Shown piece by piece: positions 47,096 through 58,857 of a stretch of 64,000 nt of DNA. Below the pieces are notes generated by a model. That model ran no database searches. It was not told where the DNA came from and saw only the letters and a list, made by a program, of their open reading frames with translations. The DNA is from Cercis canadensis (Eukaryota > Streptophyta > Magnoliopsida > Fabales > Fabaceae): positions 237,914-301,913 of the forward strand of contig QAOA01005809.1 in NCBI GenBank assembly GCA_003255065.1. The letters are read 5' to 3'. Every line of letters starts with the position of its first letter. Position 1 is the first letter of the stretch. The position numbers and the translations under genes are program-made.

Positions 47096-47744
47096 TTTTC
47101 TAATGGGTTGATTCTTAATGAGAACCTAAAACAAATCCTTATGTGATTGTCACATATAGAACATAGAAACATTGCCAGTGTGGCTAAAGGTGCATTTCTA
47201 GGCAACTTGGTTCTTTGTATACTTCTTTGTTATCTACTCTGTATTGAGTGGTGGCTTGATTAGTGTATTATTATAGCAGGTTCAAGATTTCACCCATAAT
47301 GCAATGAGATCTTAGTTTTGAGATTTGCATTGTCAAAGAGACATGAAAAACTAAGGTTAAGGTTTGTGTACATTTTGGGTAAGATTGAGTCAAAAATAGT
47401 TCACGAGGTCTTTTTAACCTAAGACAAAATTTATTAGTGACGATGTTTATGTTGAGGTCTGATTGGTATGTGTAAAGGTTGGGTCAGTAGGTTTGCATAG
47501 ATAAGACATGTAAGCTAGGGCTGGGTGTGGTTATGCCTGAACTTCGATGCTTAAGTTAGTGATGTACCAAGCCGACGAAATGCAATTAATGAGGGTGAAT
47601 AAAAAATTTGCATACTTGCAATAAAGTGCTATTTATAATGGTGGGGTAGGATATGTGATATTTCTATTGTTGAGGTTGGATTATGCCTTGTATTATTGGG
47701 CCTGGTTGGGTCCTAAAGGACATGGACTAGTATTGTGTATCTAT
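47096..47744. other. Intergenic between solo LTR and CACTA element
   Basis: No supported gene or element boundary. Confidence 0.4.
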
Positions 47745-48166
47745 AGTCACTACAAGAAAATGGAGATTTTCTCACAGATACTCTCATGGACAATAATTCC
47801 ATGAGAAATTCTCTTAGAAAAAATGGAAAATTCTCTCAAAAATTTGGAGATGAGAATCTCTCACGGAATATATATTTAAGAGAAATATTTGTGAGAACTC
47901 TGTAAGAAAAATCGAGAGAACAGGGCTAGAAATCTTTCTCATGGACTAGAATTTGTGAGAAAATCCATATTAGGTTAGTAGTCACCATTTCTCACGGACT
48001 TTTTCTGTGAGAAACAAAACGCACCATTCAATTAAGCAGGATTTTGAAATAGGTTTCTCACAAACAAAATGTCCATGAGAAATTTTGTAAGAAATCTAGG
48101 TTTTATGGTCTCAAATTTCTTTCCCTTTGCCTGTGCGAGCTTCATTATCTTTTCTCTCATACTCTT

Positions 48167-49271
48167 TGTTAGTCCTACAAGTCTCTAGTCCTGTTTTGAT
48201 GATAATAAAATGTTTTGTTGTTTCTAATCTGTGTTATTTTTCTCTAAGATCTTATTTAGAACAGATTTGAAAAGAAGCCTTGAAGAACTTGTTCTGGCAT
48301 CTGTGATCAAGTTCCGTTGTCCAATGAGAGCTTCAAAATTTGTTGATGTGGACAAAGCTTGTCGAGGACTCTCTAGCCAAATTTAGCCTTTTGCAAACTA
48401 ACTAAGAGTTGTGTTAGTTGAGATTGGGAAGTTCCCTCTTGAAGTGACTATTGCAAGGTCCTTGTTTTAAGGAAAAGTTTATCTACTTTTCTTACACAAA
48501 ATAAGACTTTTATGGAACAAAAGGACAAAAGTCTATTTAATTGATTGACAATGTCTCAGCTGGTAGATGGCTCCTTCTTTGCCTTTCTCTTTGTTTTTCA
48601 TGTGCACAAGAAAGAAAATAAAGCAAGGGAATTCCCAAGGCTTCGGTTATACATGAAGAGAAGTGAAAAGAAAATATTCTAGAGACAGAAAGAAGCCATT
48701 GTTGAGAGTTTTAATCCTTTTCTTCCTCTAGGTTATCTCCTCATGCTTTAAGATTTTTATTGTATCATATATACTTTGTAAGAGAGTTTCTTCTTTGGGG
48801 ATGCACCAAAACAATTGAGTTTTGTATTTGGATTTCTATGGAAGAAATCAATGAGAATGATCTTTAATGAGTTAGAGAGAGATAGAAAGTTCATGGTTAG
48901 CTTGAAAAACAAAAACCATGGTTGTAAAGTTTGAAAAAGCTTGAAAAAATAAACTTGTTATAAAACTTAAAGAAGCTTGAAAAAATAAACTTGAAGAATA
49001 GTGGAACCCTATGTCATGGGAGAAGTGGATGTTGGCATATTAAGCCGAATCACTATAAAGACTATTGCAGATTTTCTTTCTCTCCATCTTTGATCTTTTG
49101 GACTAATTTTAGTTTTGTTCTATATGGTACATTAAGTTATTTCGTTGTGTTCAAATTTAGTATTTGTCAAAGAACTAGTTCTTAAACAAATATGTGATTT
49201 GAATTTGTTTTTACGAACAATTTTTAACAATTCCTATTCACCCCTTCTAGAAATAGACTCTACAACTCTTA
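48167..49271 (+). repeat. 5' LTR of nested copia B
   Basis: 1,105 bp from TGTTAGTCCTACAAG to ACTCTTA, with the same landmarks as the solo LTR (TTTTGATGATAATAAAATG, CACCCCTTCTAGAAA). A primer site ATTGATATCAGAGC (one change from the usual) follows at once. Confidence 0.8.
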
Positions 49272-49359
49272 ATTGATATCAGAGCTTGTGCTCATCTTAT
49301 CTTTGCTAGTCTAATTGACTAAGAGCTAAATATCCTATTAAATTTGTGTTGTAGGTACC

Positions 49360-49785
49360 ATGAACAACCAAAATGAGTCTCATTCCTATCATAAGCCTCC
49401 ATTCTTCAATGGAGAAAACTATCTCTACTAGAAGCAACACATGGAAATGTATCTTGAGGCAATTGACTATGATGTTTGGCAAATAGTCAGAAATGATCTC
49501 ACACCTCCTACCAAAGTAATGGAAGGAGCTATTGTTCCAAAAGAAGAACATGAGTTTACCACTAAACACAAGCTTAGATTCACTCTCAATTCGAAAGCTA
49601 GGTACAACATTATGTGTGGTGTATCTACTACTGAATATGAGAATATTGCTTCTTGCAACACTGCAAAAGAAATGTGGGATAAACTTGTTGTCATTCACGA
49701 AGGGACAAACCATGTCAAAGAAGCAAAGATTGATATCTACTCTACCAAGTATAAAATGTTCCACATGACTCAAGATTGATATCTA
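49360..49785 (+). pseudogene. gag fragment of nested copia B
   Basis: ATG at 49360. FNGENYLY*KQHMEMYLEA shows the copia gag N-terminus with TAG at 49429 where Trp is expected; then the NTAKEMWDKL region. Ends at a filler junction (49772-49795), after which a different element runs on the opposite strand. All downstream domains are missing. Confidence 0.8.
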
Positions 49786-49795
49786 CTCTACCAAG
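49726..49795. repeat. Repeated 24-mer at the copia B / copia C joint
   Basis: A 24-bp block (core GATTGATATCTACTCTACCA) occurs at 49726-49749 and 49772-49795, and CAAAGATTG recurs just beyond; looks like templated filler DNA at a break. Confidence 0.8.
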
Positions 49796-52700
49796 CAAAG
49801 ATTGTGTGTGGAGACTTGAAGGATGAAGGATTTATGAGATGGAGATAAAGCAGTATAGGAAAGATTGTTGCTAATGGGGTAAGTGGAAGTACAAGGAGGT
49901 AAGGGAGAACCATGTAACAAATTGCAATGAAACTCCTGAAGATAGGAAAGAGGTTTGGAAGCTTTGGTAAATTTCATAAGAGACATTGCAGGAGGGTTAG
50001 CACACCATTTGGTATTGGTGCAACAACAGGCACAAAATTTGGAAATGGAGAATCAAGATGCATAGAAGGAGGGACAGGCACATAATTTGGTACTGGTGCA
50101 ACAACAGGCATAGAATCTGGAAGTGGAGAATCAGGATGCACAGGAGGAGAAGGTATGGAAAAAGAATCAGGATCAATAGATGGTGACTGAGATGGGAAAT
50201 CCAAAGTGGCATAAGGCAATACCAAATCTGGAAAAGGATCAATGAGGTGATCTGAGGTAGTGACAGTGTGAAAGGGAAATACTTCTTCATGAAAAATGAC
50301 ATCCCGAGATATAAACACCTGTTTGGTGACTACATCATAGAGTTTATACCCTTTCATGCCTGGAGGATAACCAAGAAATATGCAGGTGTGAGCTCAAGGT
50401 TGAAATTTGGTTCTATGAGCAATCAATGTAGAGGCAAAGACAAGACAACCAAAAACTCTAAAACTAGAATAATCAGGAGCAACCTTATGAAGTACCTTAA
50501 AGGGAGAACGATGTTGAAGCAAGGGAGTAGGAGTTCTGTTGATCAAGAATGCAACAGTTAAGATGCATTCACTCCAAAAGGCTACAGGAACTCTAGCTTG
50601 GAAGAAAAATGCCCTGGTCACATGAGGAGATGCTGGTGTTTACGTTCCACAATTGAGTTCTGTTGTGGTCTTTCAACATAAGAGAACTGGTGCAAAACTC
50701 CTTGCTCATTGAAAAAATCTTTAAACAACAACGCAGGAGCATTGTTAGATCGAAATTGTTTAATTTTGGCATTAAATTGAGTAAGAATCATACGAAAAAA
50801 CTTAGGGATAACAGAAGTCACTTCATTCTTGTGCCTGAGCAAGAAAATCCAAGTAAACCGAGTGCAATCATCCACTAAGGTAAGGAAAAGCTTGTGACCC
50901 GTGTGTGAGAATTCCTTGTAAAGGCCCCAAATATCACAATGAATCAATTCAAATGGAGAAAGAGACAAGTTATTATGAGATTCAAAAGACAAACGTCTTT
51001 GTTTAGCAAGAGGATAGACATAACATGGTTGAACTATATTGAAACCAGTAACATCACACTGTAAATGTCTCTTGATATTGTCTAATCTCTTAAAAGAAAT
51101 GTGACCAAGTCTATTATGCCAAACATGAAAGGAAACATGATTAACAAAGGAATTAGAGACAAAATCTAAGCAATTCCTATTCAGAATGTAAAGTCCTTCA
51201 TGTTTGTCACCCTTGCCAATCATCTTCTTGCTGCTAGTTTCCTGAATTACAAAGTAAGTAGGAAAGAAGCTCACTGTAAGGGCACTGGCAGAAACAAGAG
51301 CACTAATGGACAGGAGATTAAACTTGAACCAAGGAACAAAAAGGACATCTGTGAGTGTAAGCAAGGAACTTAATTTCACATCACCACAGAGAGACATGGG
51401 AATTTGACAGTGATTAGGCAAGGTAACAGTGGCATTCTTGATTGTCCTCAAAGAAGTGAAAGCAGAAGCATTAGAGCAGATATGTCTAGTGGCTCTTAAA
51501 TCAACAATCCAATATTGACTGGAGGAATATGAAGGATGTAGATTGACAAATAGGCAAATACTTGTAGGATAATAGGTAGGAGGACGATCACCATCTGTAG
51601 TGTGCTGGATAGAAGTTGACAAATGGTTGGAGAGCATGGTCATGAGCTGCTGATATTGCTTGGAGTTCAGATTTTGAAGAAATCCTCCAACAACAGGAGT
51701 GCTTCCTTCTTAGTGGATGAATGGGTGGAAACTTGATTTACAGTAACACCTTGCTTATGCTTGTAACCAGGCGGACAACCGTGGATTTTGTAGTATTTGT
51801 CAACAGTGTGACCATGAAATTTGCAGTGAGTGCAATAAGGATGATCCTTCTTTGGTCCTCTATCTCCTACAACATTAAAATTCTAGTTGCCTCCCTTGGA
51901 ATTGTCAACCTTAGTAGTACAGGCCATGGTGCCAGGAGATTCAAGATTAGAAGAAACTTGAGTAGCAATTTTCCTTTGGTTTTCTTCTTGAGAGACTAGA
52001 GCAAGAACCTTGTTAATGGGAGGCATGGGGTCCATAAGAAGCAATTGACCACAAATTTGTGAAAAAGAATCATGTAAACCCATGAAAAAGGACATGATAT
52101 ACTCCATTTGATAATGGTAGTGAAGATCCTTAACATCTCCACAAGTACACTTTCCACAAGTGCAGAGGGGTCTATAATTACTTAATTCATCCCAAATTGT
52201 TTTTAGCTTGGTGAAACAGACACTAATAGAAGACTGTTCTTGACTTAGATTCATTAATTCGCGTCTCAATTAGAAAATCCTAGGGCCATTGCGTTGCTGA
52301 AATCGATCTCTAAGATTAATCCAAATCTCATATGCAGTTTCAGAGAAAATCACACTGGCAGAAATATCCTTGGATATGGAATTAAGAATCTAGGAGATAA
52401 CAATGTTGTTATTTCTGTACCAGGAATTAAGAAGATCAGAATCTGTACCTTCTGGTTTAACGATCAAACCATCGATGAATCCTAATTTGTTCTTGACTGA
52501 AAGACAATCAACATGGCTTGACTCCAAGAAGCATAGTTCTCTCCAGTGAGAGATTGTGAAATAAGAATCAAGCCAGGATTATCCGAATGATGTAGATAGA
52601 AAGGATGTGAATGTTCATCAATGACGAATCTGTTTGCAGAAGAGCGAGAACCAAAGACATTCATAAAGGGAGAAGAAACGCCATCCATAGCGAAGTAGAA

Positions 52701-53025
52701 TCAGACGAGCATCAATCAGTTTTAGAGAATTGATCAAGTATGAAGGAGAAACAAGAATCAAAGTTCTTGCTCTGATACCATGTTGAGCAAGCGGAAGTCA
52801 AAGAGAAGAGAGAAAAGAGAAGAGTGTGAGAGTAGATTGAATCTTCATTTCATCATAACTAGTAACTGTACATAAGAGTAGATGGCTCTATATAAAGCTA
52901 TACTAGGAAAGCTGTTGTAATAGCTGTAATAACCGACTAAGTAAATAAGAAAGTCAACAACTAACTTAATCAGTCAAACTTAACTAATTACAACTAATTT
53001 GATTTAATTATAACTGACTCTAATA
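49783..53025 (-). mobile_element. Nested copia C, 3'-truncated, minus strand
   Basis: 5' LTR at 53025-52781 and primer site TGGTATCAGAGCA (52780-52768). gag starts near 52688 (LTGENYASWSQAML) and continues to about 51700 with a CX2CX4HX4-type knuckle ending in Tyr. Protease has D-L-R where DSG is expected (about 51510). Integrase about 51100-50395 has the second Asp replaced by Asn (FRSNN). Linker 50357-49974, ending just before RT at 49783. RT, RNase H and the 3' LTR are absent. Stops and frameshifts break gag and the gag/protease joint. Confidence 0.85.
52781..53025 (-). repeat. LTR of nested copia C
   Basis: 245 bp; reading on minus it ends GCTCAACA next to the primer site. The outer end TATTAGAGTCAG would be TGTTAGAGTCAG in the usual form, so that terminus looks mutated. 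Confidence 0.7.
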
Positions 53026-53039
53026 CTTGTCTTGGGGTG

Positions 53040-53180
53040 TCCTCCAGCTCATCCACCGAGAACCTTGCTGCAATGTTGGCACATACAACATACTAAGGCT
53101 ACTACTGTGACTACACCGCCCTCGGCTGACGACAACGACAGTGAAGACTAGGACTTGGATGTAGACGACAATAGAGACTA
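53040..53180 (+). pseudogene. CACTA transposase C-terminal trace
   Basis: A short frame with PPSADDNDSED*DLDVDDN, an acidic tail like that of plant Ptta/En/Spm-type transposases, followed by TTAG and AT-rich 3' sequence. Only the tail is preserved and it has a stop. Confidence 0.45.
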
Positions 53181-53229
53181 TTAGGGCATTAGGTTGTACA
53201 TTTTTTATTTTTTATTATATAACATTTTA

Positions 53230-53426
53230 TTATATTTAATTGTAATTACATTTGAATAATATTTTTTATTATATTTTTCTCTATTTCATCTCATTTTTAT
53301 TTTTCATATATATTGGATTTAATTAAANTTATATTTAATTGTAATTAGATTTGAATAATATTTTTTATTATATTTTTCTCTATTTCATCTCATTTTTATT
53401 TTTCATATATATTGGATTTAATTAAA
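53230..53426. repeat. 98-bp direct repeat around N at 53328
   Basis: 53230-53327 and 53329-53426 differ at about one base; the N lies exactly between them. Confidence 0.9.
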
Positions 53427-53732
53427 ATTAATAACTAATTTTTGGGACAAAAAAAGAAACATTTTCTTATAGAATTTCTCTCGGATAGATGTCCAAGAGA
53501 AATTTCTCACGAACACAAGGTCGTGAGAAATTCCACAACTTATGCTTGAGAAAGTCTTACGCATTCCCTATGTGTACCCATGAGAAAATCCGTGAGAACA
53601 TTATTTTGTCACAAGGGTTTTCTTTGCATAAAGTCTATGGGAAATTCCATGACAACATGTTTTCTCACAAACTTTTTGTCCATTTCTCACAGATTTTATT
53701 CGTGAGAAAACACATGTTTTCTTGTAGTGAAT

Positions 53733-55228
53733 TAGGCTTACAGGATTTATGGCAATAACATAACCCAAAAAAGATGCAATGAACATGCTACTATAAAATT
53801 GATTTAGCCACATATAGCCTAGGATAAGTTTGGACTTAGTTGCTCTGTATAGAAAATACACTTTTGCGCACTTGGTTAATTTGAGGAAAGTTAAATCAAT
53901 TGGATTCATGCTGATTGTTATGTTCATATAGTCTTGATGATGATTATTTATATCACTAGATGCTCATAGCTATTGTATTGTTGCTTTCGTCATGTTTATC
54001 CATTATTGACCTCAGTCCATATCTTGCTTAGTTTTTCTATCTTGATGGACACATGTAGGCACATTCTTTTATCTTTTCTAATTTATTATAAGAAATACTC
54101 ACAAAATCAAACATCAACCTCCACTTATCACCACAAGCCATTTCAACCTAAATCATTTTCTCATGTGAATCAAAAAACAAAAATAATTGCACATAAGATC
54201 ACTTGAAAAAGAAAATAGAACAGTAAATATATGTAATGAACAAATTTAAATTTTTGTTTCACTATCTCTCTCTTTGTCTGTTAAAATTATATGCAATACA
54301 TCAACTTCACATTAGTTTGAAGTTGAAGAAGAAAGGAATGAGAAGACAAAAACTCTCTTTTCCTTAATTTTCCCTCAACCCAAACACATTATTAAAGTAA
54401 AGGTTAATTCCNTATGTAATGAACAAATTTAAATTTTCGTTTCACTATCTCTCTCTTTGTCTGTTAAAATTATATGCAATACATCAACTTCACATTAGTT
54501 TGAAGTTGAAGAAGAAAGGAATGAGAAGGCAAAAACTCTCTTTTCCTTAATTTTCCCTCAACCCATACACATTATTAAAGTAAAGGTTAATTCCAAAGCA
54601 TCAAGATGACCCACCTAAAAACAACCACAGCTAAGCAATTAAACGACCACAACTTTTTTTTGGCAGTAAAAATTGTAGTAAGGATATCTTACTCTAATAT
54701 TATTCGGTAGGGCGCCAATGACATGTTTGGGATCTTACAAGAGGTAGAAAGAGGCTCACCCTGAAGATTACCTTTGAGACTAGTTTTTGTTGCTTTGTTC
54801 TCCATAAAAGTTTTATTACGAGTCCCAAGAAAAAATAAATAAATGAAAAACAGCAAAAGAACAAGAGTGTAGTGAACAACTTTGTTAAAAGAAGCTTTTC
54901 TGCCATCAAATCATGCCAAAATGAATACTTCCGCAATATATTGGTTTCGTGCACATTGCGATCCGTAACACTACATGCTCATTGTAGATGCAAATTCCTT
55001 TTTATTTTTAATCATGTTAATGAAGCATGGAGCACGCTGGTTTCTGAATTTTAAATTATGAAGTAAATTCTTACAATGTAAACTTCAAGTAGCAATGTTC
55101 TGTAAACCATGATTTCATGTAGTAAAAGTGCACTTGTCCACAATAATATTATATGTGCTTTACAATTTGAAGTGCTGAGCAATTTTCACATTTCAAATTG
55201 AATCTCATTTTGATGTTCTTACCTACAG
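53733..55228. other. Intergenic, no gene recognised
   Basis: AT-rich; contains an N-joined duplication (next entry). No coding region supported. Confidence 0.4.
54230..54594. repeat. 182-bp direct repeat around N at 54412
   Basis: 54230-54411 and 54413-54594 have equal length and about three base differences; an unmerged contig overlap is the simplest reading. Confidence 0.9.
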
Positions 55229-55330
55229 AGACAAGTGAATGAAGTTGAAAAGGAAAAGAACGAAGGTGATGATGAAAATGCAGAAAATGAAGAGGACGAG
55301 GGTGATCTTAGTGATGATGGCTATAATCAG
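55229..55330 (+). pseudogene. Orphan acidic exon (possibly RPC7/Rpc31-like)
   Basis: A 102-bp open block with an AG acceptor (CTACAG) before it and GT after it. It encodes 34 residues rich in Glu/Asp ending EDEGDLSDDGYNQ. The SDDxYNQ ending recalls the acidic tail of RNA polymerase III subunit RPC7, but no flanking exon was found in either direction. It could also be chance or another acidic protein. Confidence 0.3.
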
Positions 55331-58300
55331 GTTCTACAGTAACTACTAATCTGATGTTTTAATTCCCTATGAAGTTGTTACAGCTATGTCCTTGGACTCG
55401 AGTTGGTGATTTCCATGATTAAATAGTACATTTTTATTATATTTCATTATAACAAAAGCTCATAAATAAAAGGATTTCAGAATGAAGTCAAAGATAATGG
55501 TTAAACATTAATTAATGCCAACTAAAAAATGTTTGCATTTTAAGGTTTTCCACCTCTGCACTTGGATCTCTCAATTCTCTTATTAGTGAAACTGTCTCAA
55601 GGTATGGAGCATGGCTTCTGCAATTGTACAATAGATATGCTGAGTACCTGTTGGAAACTTGACAATGGTGACAAATTTCGTAGCAATAACAGTACATTAT
55701 CTTCCCCCCTACTTTTTATTGGTTGAGAATTTAAGTTTCCTCATCAACATAAACAATTTTGCCAACATGGCTGTTGTAAGGAGGCAAGGTCCTGCAACTC
55801 TAATTGATGATTCATTACCCTCAACTCTCCCCTCCCATATGAAAAAAAAAAAAAAAAGATGGAAGAGAAAATCTAAAAATAGAAAACAATACAATAAGGT
55901 GTTGGTCTATTTTTTCTTGCTCAAGGAGCTTTATGGGGTTTCCTTGAATTTTCAGAAGTGAATTCTACATGGAACTTGGTATTTTTTTTTTTTTTTATAA
56001 TGTTACATATTATGCATCCATTTTGTCATTGAGTTCACCGCCCCCCCTCCTCTTTTTTTTCTTGTTCTCGTATGATGTGTTTTACAATGAAGTGTAAAAT
56101 TGAAGGTATTGCCCTCTTGGAGAACACTTTATTGGTCCAATGCATTTTTTAATTCCATTGAATAATCTTTTATTGGACTTCAGCTTTGGCTGGCATGTTT
56201 GGTGTAGTCAGCTTCTCATTCTTGTCCACTAACACTTACATTTTTAATTCTATCGCAGATGAACCTACGTACTAAGATGTCTATGTGGATAATGACTTTC
56301 CACTCATACTCTCACAGCTTTTGTACTAATGTCTTTCTTTCTTCAATAGTGCAAGTTGGAAATTCAAATTGCACATAGGCTTTTACTTCAGCATCATTTT
56401 TAGCTTGTTTAAGCATTTGGGGCCCCATAAATCGGTTGCTACGTTCTTGTAAATGATTAAAGAAGTCTACCTCTTGAGAAAGGGGGAAAAATAGATATGA
56501 TTGGTAAACAGCTAAATATGGTGATTTTAGTTTTGTATTTATTTATTTTTACTTTTTATATTTTTTGTTTAACTTAAGGCACAATAGGAGATCATCTATA
56601 CCCTCTCAAAATTCCATCCCATCCTGTCCCAATAGAATTTGAAACCTTGATCTTGATGATAGAGTAGTGAATGCTCAACCATTAGGGTGACTGTTGAGGA
56701 CTATATTCTTTTAGTTTCTTTCACTTGTAATTTGGGTGATTTTATCACCAAGCATCTAAGGAATTGAGTATGGTTCATTATTCCTTTCCTTTTCTCTTCC
56801 CCTGTTAGGCTGTTGTGGTTTATACTGAATTTCAGTTTATTCTCATTACTTCTGTTGATGGTTCCATTGGTAATGACTATGTTCTCGTTGTCATTTTACT
56901 TTAGTTGCTGAACAGAAAAAACTCAAAATGATATCATAAAAGACATGTTACTTGATCTATGGAGTTTCAGTTAGATGCAAAAAGTACAAGAAAGCTAGCA
57001 ATGGAACATACGAATTTTGTTTATGTAGTAATATGTCTTTGTGGTTAATAGCAATGAATATATGGATCCATATCTAAAATGCATGGTTATTTGGTTATCT
57101 TTTTTCTTTTAATATTTTTTTTAAATTTATTCAATATTCTATTCTTATGGGAAGCCAACGCAGGAAAAATCCTTTACTCATTAATAATGCATATAATATT
57201 GGTGCCCCTAAATAACAATAATTAAAATTTATTTTAAATTTGTTTTTTAATCTTGGGTGTCTTAAGTAAAGCTTTGTTCAGATTATAATTTTTTTTTCTA
57301 TTTGTTTTGATGTACTCCTTTGTTATATTTTCTTGGAAAATGAGTTGACAACTACTTAATTAGTCATGTTACAAACATTTGAGAGAGGGAATAAGATTGG
57401 TTTCCTTACTCTTTATTTCTGGTTTGAATCTTTTTTATTGCAAATGTAGTTATTATTTACTTACTATAAAAAAAAAAAGAGGACTTTATTATGAACCTTT
57501 GTATAATCTATATTTTAAAGGTTAAACGACTTTTAAAATTTTATGATTTTTTTTTCCTTTTTTAAGCAATACTGTAATAAGTTCTTTTAATCTCTTAGTT
57601 GCACTTGAAAATTAGATAATTCAATATATATTGTTATGATTTATCCAACTATATATACTTAAATGCATTTATGATTTCTTAAAAAATAATTTTAAAATAT
57701 TTGCTTTAATTGTTAGAATTATGCAATTATAGAAGTATCAATTATTCTGCTAATAGAGTTTCTTAAAACAATACCTTTAGTATGGACTCAATACCTTCTC
57801 TTTATTATTTTTTTTTCTCAAACAATTCAAAGAAGAAAAAACATAAGGTGGCAGTTGAGAGATTGTAGTTTCTAGTAGGAAATAAGTTTGTAATCATTTT
57901 TTTCATGGATATATAATAGCAAACATTTTTACTAAAATTGCAAATTTTTTGCAACCAAAGCTATTGTCGCTAATTCAGGAATTTATTTTATTTTATTATT
58001 TTATGAAAAATAAATAAAGGATACATCATTGTAGTTTTTTGTTATTTTGTCAATAGATAAATATTGATTACATTTACAATCAAGGAAATTCGAACCAATG
58101 AAGGAGAGTGAGTAGGGAGCATGTTCCACTGTGCTGGAACTATTCTTCCTATATCATCATATCCTACATCATCATAGTTTCATTACAAATATAGTAAGAT
58201 ATATTATAATAGGTGAATCGATATTTGGTTTAATTTGTTTGTTTGTTAAATATAATTAATTCAAGGTCTAGGCATCGGGATAGATATGAAATTGAGACAT

Positions 58301-58850
58301 TTCTTATATACTGATTTTCAGATATATATGCTTAAAAATAATAAAAAGGAGATAAATAGAATAAAATAAATAGAAGTAAGCAAATATATATAGTTAATTA
58401 ACCTGACATTTATTTGCTTAATTTTTGTACATTACCATATATATAGTTCAAATCGACTTTTTTTTTTTCTTGCATATTTTGGCCTCAATTCCTTGGAACC
58501 TGCATGTATTTTAACATATATAATTCTTGAGTTTGCATCAGTACACAATTCGAGTTGTGTATTGTAATTTTATTCTATTGTTATTATCAAAGCCCTCGAA
58601 CAATATTTAAATCGTACTTACTATGATAGAGAGAAACCAATTCAGATGATATATATAAAAAGGTTGCATATTATTAAGATAATAAAGGCTTCTACAAATT
58701 GTTCATTGTTGGGAGCGAAACAAAATTGATTTGGAATGGACGACAGTTATTCACAACATATCTTCAAAGCCAGCCAATATACCAGAACAGCTTTAAACTC
58801 TAAGATCCTATGAGCTAATCTGTCTTGTACTTGATGTAACCTTCATAGTC
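55331..58850. other. Long AT-rich intergenic region
   Basis: Homopolymer-rich intergenic DNA (poly-A near 55840, poly-T near 55982) downstream of the ARR-like gene. No gene, RNA or complete element was supported. Confidence 0.4.
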
Positions 58851-58857
58851 TTTGGAG

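Larger units (their letters stand above)
47748..53729. mobile_element. CACTA (En/Spm) element with nested retrotransposons
   Basis: Ends CACTACAAGAAAA (47748-47760) and its inverse (to 53729) define a CACTA element. Flanking triplets are AGT and AAT, a 3-bp duplication with one change. About 400 bp of sub-terminal DNA on the left and 290 bp on the right are packed with TTTCTCACGGA / TCCATGAGAAA motifs in both orientations, as in CACTA transposase-binding regions. The interior has been replaced or filled by two truncated copia elements (48167-53025). Only a C-terminal transposase trace remains (53040-53180). Confidence 0.88.

Noticed and set aside
57930-57990. Sequence with GCAAATTTTTTGC and TAGCGACAA-like motif as a transposon end
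   Set aside because: No partner end or target duplication was found.
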